Assembly: GCA_017312345.1 (NCBI GenBank)
Contig: BLAA01000001.1
Span: 2,666,001 to 2,730,000, forward strand
Direction: 5' to 3'
Source of the DNA: Candidatus Denitrolinea symbiosum
GTDB lineage: Bacteria > Chloroflexota > Anaerolineae > Anaerolineales > Villigracilaceae
Length of the DNA: 64,000 nucleotides
In this document: positions 59,908 to 64,000 of the stretch, piece after piece
Layout of the letters: each line of letters opens with the position of its first letter
Position numbering within the stretch: position 1 is the first letter of the stretch
Notes under the pieces: model-generated
What the model saw: only the letters and a program-made list of their open reading frames with translations
The model's database searches: none
Told to the model about the DNA's origin: nothing
Position numbers and translations under genes: made by a program

Positions 59908-60909
59908 ATGCCCACAGAACCCGTCGCCATCGCCCTTGCCGTAAAAAAATACCTGGAAATCGTCCGCCTTGCCAAGCAGAAAAACACAGTGGACACGTAC
60001 AGCAAGGCCATGCGGTCGTTCTGTCTCATGCTGGAGAAAAACGGCCTCGATCCCGAAGTCTCCCCCGTCGGCGAACTCACGGAGGAGGCCCTGGCGGACT
60101 TTGCGATCTACCTGAAGGATCTCTCGCCCGCGACGGAGCGTCTCTACATCCAATCTGCGAAAGGCTTCTACAAATTCCTCGCCGCCGAACGCCTGGCCGA
60201 GGTCAACCTGCCGCGGCTCGACCTGCTGCTCGAACAGCGCGTCCGCAGGCCAGGCATCCGCATCCCTCAATTTCCCGACGAGGAGATCGAACGTCTTCTG
60301 GCTTCCGTCTCCGACCCTGCAAATCTGTCTGACAACCTGGAAGACGACGAAAACGCTAAACTACGCGCAATGCGGGATCGAGCGTTTCTGCTCACCCTTG
60401 CCGACACGGGATTGCGCGTCCACGAGGCCTGCAAACTCAGGCGCGGCGACATGAACTGGAACGAGGGCTACGCCGTCATCATCGGCAAGGGCGATAAGCA
60501 GGCCGTTGTCCGCTTCACCTCGCGCTCCCTGCGCGCCATCAAAGATTACCTCTCGCTGCGCGCCTCCCTCGACGGAAACTCTGGGAAGCGCCTCGCTTCC
60601 CTGCCCGTCTTCGCCCGTCACGACAAAGGCTCAGGCGGCAAAGTCAAACCGATGACGCCGACCACAGGACGCAACATCGTCAAAGAGCGGGTCACGCAAC
60701 TGCTGGGAAAGGAACTGGCCGACCAGATCACCCCGCACACCTTTCGTCACTACTTCGTCACGGCGGTTTTGCGCGGCACGGGCAACCTCCGCTACGCGCA
60801 GGAACTCGCCAGGCACAAAAACATCCAGGTCACCGAGCGCTACACCCACCTCGCGAACGAAGAACTGGACAAGGCATACTACGACGTCTTCGAGAGAGAA
60901 TCAGAATGA
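59908..60909 (+). CDS. Tyrosine recombinase (XerC/D-like)
   Basis: 333 residues. N-terminal SAM-like core-binding domain (about 10-105), catalytic domain with Arg near 170 (ADTGLRVHEACKL), Lys near 195 (GKGDKQ), HTFRHYF with His276 and Arg279, His near 302 (LARHKNI) and the nucleophile Tyr312 (RYTHLA). CAGGAG decides ATG 59908; the open frame upstream covers the promoter. It cuts and joins DNA at a specific site; the 11-6-11 site just upstream is a candidate. No other phage or integron genes are near. Confidence 0.93.
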   Translation: MPTEPVAIALAVKKYLEIVRLAKQKNTVDTYSKAMRSFCLMLEKNGLDPEVSPVGELTEEALADFAIYLKDLSPATERLYIQSAKGFYKFLAAERLAEVNLPRLDLLLEQRVRRPGIRIPQFPDEEIERLLASVSDPANLSDNLEDDENAKLRAMRDRAFLLTLADTGLRVHEACKLRRGDMNWNEGYAVIIGKGDKQAVVRFTSRSLRAIKDYLSLRASLDGNSGKRLASLPVFARHDKGSGGKVKPMTPTTGRNIVKERVTQLLGKELADQITPHTFRHYFVTAVLRGTGNLRYAQELARHKNIQVTERYTHLANEELDKAYYDVFERESE

Positions 60910-60994
60910 CGCCCCGACTAATTGACTATCCGACCGGCGGAACAAATTCGCCAAAAGCGGAGTCTGACAAGCAATTGATAGAAAGGAGACGACC

Positions 60995-61924
60995 ATGAAA
61001 CGCACGTTCGCTTTTCTGATCTTGTCCGCGTGCCTGCTCGCCGCCTGCGGCCCTCAGGCCACTCCGCCGCTGTTCGGCAACGGTCCCATCTCGGAGTGCT
61101 TCCCGTCCCACAAGGCGCAGGTGTGGGAGGACGTCAACGGAAACGGACTCTTCGACGAGGGCGAGAAACCGCTGGCGGGCATCGCCGTCACCATGTATCC
61201 CATCCCGCGCCGATCGCGTTCCTTTCCAACCAACACAGACGGAAGCGGGATCGCCGCCCTCCACGGCATCGGCGACTTCGGCCCCAAATGCGACCAACTG
61301 GAAGTCGAAGTCAGCGTGCCGCATACCTACCTGCCGACCACGCCCACCCTCGTCAGTCTCGTCGGCTTGCCAGGCGGCCAAACCCTGAACTTCGGCCTGA
61401 TCTCCCAATTCCCCACCCCAACCGCTTCCAGCCGCGTCCCTTCGGGGTCCTTCGTCCGCATGGACAAACTTCTGGAGGGCGGAAATTCCTTCGACGCCTG
61501 CTCCCTGCTGACGGCGGATGAGTTCGCGGCCATCCTCGGCGCGCCGCTCGAAAAACCGCTCATCAACAGCGCCGCCATCGCCGAATTCGGCCCCGCCACC
61601 TACGACTGCATGACCGATCCGTCGGAACCAGCCGCCTACATGTACTATGCGCTGGCGATTGAAAGCGATCCTGGCAAGGCCGAATCCTGGTTCAATGAAA
61701 TCGGCTCGCAAAATCCGCAGGCGCTCACGGCGGATAACGTCGGCGAACAGGCCCGCTACTGGACGAATGCCGACGGCGTCGCCATGAATCTCATCGCCCT
61801 GCGCGGAAATGTTTACATGAATCTCCAGCTGCATTTCGGCGTTGAATCCAGCCCCGACCAGCAGGCCATTTTGTTCGAACTGGCGCGCGCCCTCCTGGAA
61901 AGTCTCTTTGAACGCGGCGGATAA
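60995..61924 (+). CDS. Lipoprotein with SdrD B-like domain
   Basis: 309 residues. Signal peptide with lipobox LAAC (Cys18). Residues about 42-130 resemble an SdrD B/CNA-B-like repeat (VWEDVNGNGLFDEGEKPLAG, a Ca-binding-type turn). Residues from about 165 form a second domain with FDACSLLTADEFAAILG, similar in style to DUF3558-like lipoprotein domains. Surface-exposed, function unknown. AAAGGAG precedes the ATG. It follows the recombinase after 85 bases. Confidence 0.82.
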   Translation: MKRTFAFLILSACLLAACGPQATPPLFGNGPISECFPSHKAQVWEDVNGNGLFDEGEKPLAGIAVTMYPIPRRSRSFPTNTDGSGIAALHGIGDFGPKCDQLEVEVSVPHTYLPTTPTLVSLVGLPGGQTLNFGLISQFPTPTASSRVPSGSFVRMDKLLEGGNSFDACSLLTADEFAAILGAPLEKPLINSAAIAEFGPATYDCMTDPSEPAAYMYYALAIESDPGKAESWFNEIGSQNPQALTADNVGEQARYWTNADGVAMNLIALRGNVYMNLQLHFGVESSPDQQAILFELARALLESLFERGG

Positions 61925-61930
61925 CGTCCG

Positions 61931-62755
61931 CTATCGGAAGTTTTCGCTTCTCTCCTCGACGTAGGCCGCGTACGCTAAAGAGAGACGCTTCGTCCACGCC
62001 CCGACTCTCCCCTGCCCCACCGCCCGCCCGTCAATCTGCACGATCGGCACGATCCCCCGCGAACTGGATGTGATGAACGCTTCGGCGAAGTCCTCGTCCA
62101 GGCGCGGGGCGCGGTAGACGACCTGCATCCCCTCCCCTCGCGCCAGCCGCAGGACGACGCGCCGCGTCACGCCGAGCAGGACACCCGTCCGCGCGGTGAC
62201 GAGGATCGCTTCGCTCCTCCCTGCAAGGACGGCGTAAAAGTTCGAGGTCATCCCCTCGTAGATTCTCCCGTTCTTTGTCAGCAGCGCTTCATATATATCC
62301 CCGCCGATTCGCTTTCTCAGGGACTGGCTCTCCTCGATGAAGCTCGAATCCTTGCGGCGCGCGTCGTGGCGAACCAGATCTGCCGTGACGACGCGGACGC
62401 CGCGCTCGTAAACCTCCCGCGCGGGCGGCGCGAACTTCTGGACGACGACATACACCGTCCCGTCTGAGTCGCCGACGAGGACGCGGAAGCGGGATTCGCC
62501 CGGGGCGTTGTCCGCGGCCAGTTGGGACAGAGCCAGCCGAAGGTCGGAGGGAGAAGCGGAGGGCGCGGGTGTAGAATCCGCCGAAGGGTAGAGTCGAGTC
62601 AGGTGCGCGGCCAGGCCGAGGACGCGCGTCCCGCCTGAGTTGGTCGAGAAGGTGGTGTAGAGTCCGCGCGGGAGGCGGCGCGTCAGTTCGTCGGGCGAGT
62701 CGGAAGCGGTTTCGATGGGAATCAGTCGTTGGGAGGCAAGTCGGAATGCGAGCAT
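61931..62755 (-). CDS. Class IV aminotransferase (BCAT/aminodeoxychorismate lyase-like)
   Basis: 274 residues. PLP-fold IV blocks: RHDARRKDSSFIEESQSLRK with the likely PLP Lys, YEGMTSNFYAVLAG, TGVLLGVTRRVVLRLA and FITSSSRGIVPIVQIDG. It is shorter than BCAT and lacks clear motifs to name the substrate. Start: ATG 62755 lies six bases after a minus-strand TATACT, and the longer reading through that element is rejected. It is divergent from the MATE gene. Confidence 0.87.
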   Translation of the reverse strand: MLAFRLASQRLIPIETASDSPDELTRRLPRGLYTTFSTNSGGTRVLGLAAHLTRLYPSADSTPAPSASPSDLRLALSQLAADNAPGESRFRVLVGDSDGTVYVVVQKFAPPAREVYERGVRVVTADLVRHDARRKDSSFIEESQSLRKRIGGDIYEALLTKNGRIYEGMTSNFYAVLAGRSEAILVTARTGVLLGVTRRVVLRLARGEGMQVVYRAPRLDEDFAEAFITSSSRGIVPIVQIDGRAVGQGRVGAWTKRLSLAYAAYVEERSENFR

Positions 62756-62761
62756 GGCGCG

Positions 62762-62811
62762 AGTATACTCGTTAAGCCAGGCTTCGGGAAATCCCGCTTT
62801 TGAAGTAGAAT
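62762..62811. promoter_or_regulatory. Divergent leaderless -10 elements
   Basis: Minus-strand TATACT (62762-62767) is six bases before the aminotransferase ATG. Plus-strand TAGAAT (62806-62811) is eight bases before the MATE ATG. Neither gene has a Shine-Dalgarno. The -35 parts are weak. Confidence 0.55.
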
Positions 62812-62819
62812 ATGCCGCC

Positions 62820-64000
62820 ATGAATTTTTTTAAGCGTCTCGCCGATTTTTATCGAAGTCCCGAATATTTTTCGGAGATGAAGAAACTGGTCCTGCCGATT
62901 GCCGCGCAGCAATTCATGTTCGCCGCGCTGAACATGATCGGGACGGTGTTTGTCGGTCAAAAAGGCGAGACGGCGGTGGCCGCAGTGGGGCTGGCTGGAC
63001 AGGCGGCCTTTCTGCTCAACCTTGCTGCTTTCGGGGTCGTGAGCGGGGCGATGATGTTCACCGCGCAGTTTTGGGGCAGGCGCGACCTGGCGAACCTGCG
63101 CCGCGTGTTGGGGCTGAGCCTGGGATTGTCGCTGCTCGCCTCCCTGTTCTTTCTCGCGGTCTCGCAGTTCATCCCCGAGGCGTTTTTGAAGGTGTACTCG
63201 AAAGACGCCGCGGTGATCGCGCTCGGCGTGGAGTACATGCGGATTTTCTCGTGGTCGTTCCTGTTTTATTCGGTCACTGTGTGTTTCGCGATGGTGATGC
63301 GCTCGACGGGCGACGTGAAAACGCCGACGGCCATCGGCGTGGCCGCGCTGGCGCTCAACACCGTCCTTTCGTGGGCGCTGATCTTCGGGAAGCTGGGTCT
63401 GCCCGAACTCTCGATCAACGGCGCGGCGGTTGCGGCGGTAATCTCCCGCGCGCTGGAATGCGCCGCGCTGCTGTATGCCGTTTACGCGGGCAGGTCGCCA
63501 GTGGCCGCGTCTTTGCGCGAGTTGACCGACCTGGACGCCGCGTTCGTCGGCAGGATCTTGCGGCCGATGTTTCCCGTCATCCTCAACGAGTTGTTCTGGT
63601 CCTTCGGCGTCACGGCTTATTCCGTCATCTATGGGCGGATGGGCACCGACGCGCTGGCGGCGGTCAACATCATCAGTTCGATCGAGCAGGTGGCGTTCGT
63701 GCCGTTCATCGGGATTTCCAACGCCACCGCCGTGCTTGTGGGGAATCGAATCGGCGCGGGACGCGAGGACGAAGCCCACGCGTACGCGGGCCGTTCGCTG
63801 GGCTTCGGCGTTCTGGGCGGCCTCCTGACCGGTCTCCTGCTCCAGGCGCTTAAGTGGCCGCTGCTCTCGCTGTACAACGTCTCGCCCGAGGTCGTCCGCG
63901 ACGCCGGCATGGTGATGAACGTGCTGAGCGTCTTCATGTGGATGCGCGTCAACAACCAGACGCTCATCATTGGCATCCTGCGCGCCGGCGGCGACACGAG
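62820..64000 (+). CDS. MATE-family efflux transporter, 3' truncated
   Basis: 393 codons are in the window and the frame is open at the right edge, so about 60-80 residues are missing from a usual MATE length. Many membrane helices; typical blocks VLPIAAQQFMFAALNMIGTV, GLAGQAAFLLNLAAFGVVSG, AMVMRSTGDVKTPT and a second-half repeat VNIISSIEQVAFVPFIGISN. It exports cationic drugs or metabolites with Na+ or H+. It starts eight bases after a -10 element. Confidence 0.93.
   Translation, partial: MNFFKRLADFYRSPEYFSEMKKLVLPIAAQQFMFAALNMIGTVFVGQKGETAVAAVGLAGQAAFLLNLAAFGVVSGAMMFTAQFWGRRDLANLRRVLGLSLGLSLLASLFFLAVSQFIPEAFLKVYSKDAAVIALGVEYMRIFSWSFLFYSVTVCFAMVMRSTGDVKTPTAIGVAALALNTVLSWALIFGKLGLPELSINGAAVAAVISRALECAALLYAVYAGRSPVAASLRELTDLDAAFVGRILRPMFPVILNELFWSFGVTAYSVIYGRMGTDALAAVNIISSIEQVAFVPFIGISNATAVLVGNRIGAGREDEAHAYAGRSLGFGVLGGLLTGLLLQALKWPLLSLYNVSPEVVRDAGMVMNVLSVFMWMRVNNQTLIIGILRAGGDT

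Noticed and set aside
59827..60994. Prophage or integron
   Set aside because: A lone tyrosine recombinase with no phage, cassette or attC-like features around it. The neighbours are ordinary chromosomal genes.

Overview
The window is GC-rich bacterial chromosomal DNA and fits best an anaerobic member of the Chloroflexota, probably Anaerolineae (inference; there is no rRNA in the window). The evidence is a complete carbonyl branch of the Wood-Ljungdahl pathway, a B12-dependent class II ribonucleotide reductase with NrdR, paired SH3b surface proteins, large GT-C-like membrane proteins, and many families of short tandem repeats between genes. About 50 real protein genes were found. I saw no rRNA, tRNA or CRISPR array.

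Layout. 1-4.6 kb: a sugar transferase cut by the left edge, a large polytopic membrane protein and gpmA. 4.6-7.6 kb: a leader region with a Met-codon-rich leader peptide and terminator, an IS1595-type insertion with a frameshifted transposase, then metG. 7.6-16.2 kb: small ORF, bacterioferritin, the nrdR-nrdJ locus with NrdR-box-like repeats, two hydrolases (one fused to an acyl-CoA synthetase), an Fe-S assembly factor and a SufR-like regulator. 16.3-31 kb: zinc-ribbon protein, twin SH3b proteins, SpoU methyltransferase, VKOR, MBL-fold protein, a second giant membrane protein carrying a coding minisatellite, mutY, a HAD-DinB fusion, a sulfatase-like membrane enzyme, a TIR-domain protein, panB and an unknown partner. 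31-36 kb: phosphate uptake genes with two unlike PstB ATPases on opposite strands. 36-47.9 kb: the CODH/ACS cluster on the minus strand, in transcription order HMA-like protein, cooS, acsB, acsD, acsC, acsV, acsE, metVF. 48-56 kb: CAP-LysM protein, formate/nitrite channel, RAM-domain protein, homoserine dehydrogenase, GT39-like protein, cooC, M23 peptidase, FAD oxidoreductase. 56-64 kb: a single-chain restriction-modification protein, a duplicated repeat region, a tyrosine recombinase with an 11-6-11 inverted repeat just upstream, a lipoprotein, a class IV aminotransferase and a MATE transporter cut by the right edge.

How it works together. MetVF makes methyl-H4folate, AcsE moves the methyl group to the corrinoid protein AcsCD, AcsV reactivates that protein, CooS with AcsB makes acetyl-CoA, and CooC inserts nickel into CooS. 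The formate/nitrite channel may feed the same pathway. Formate dehydrogenase, Fhs and FolD are not in the window.

Most worth checking: (1) a ribosome-mediated attenuator before metG, with Met codons, an antiterminator and a terminator in the right geometry, now separated from metG by an IS; (2) two PstB proteins whose motif defects fall in complementary places and predict a heterodimer with one degenerate ATP site; (3) a dif-like 11-6-11 site in front of a Xer-type recombinase; (4) short-repeat families that fill most junctions of the CODH/ACS cluster and have also spread in frame into at least two proteins.
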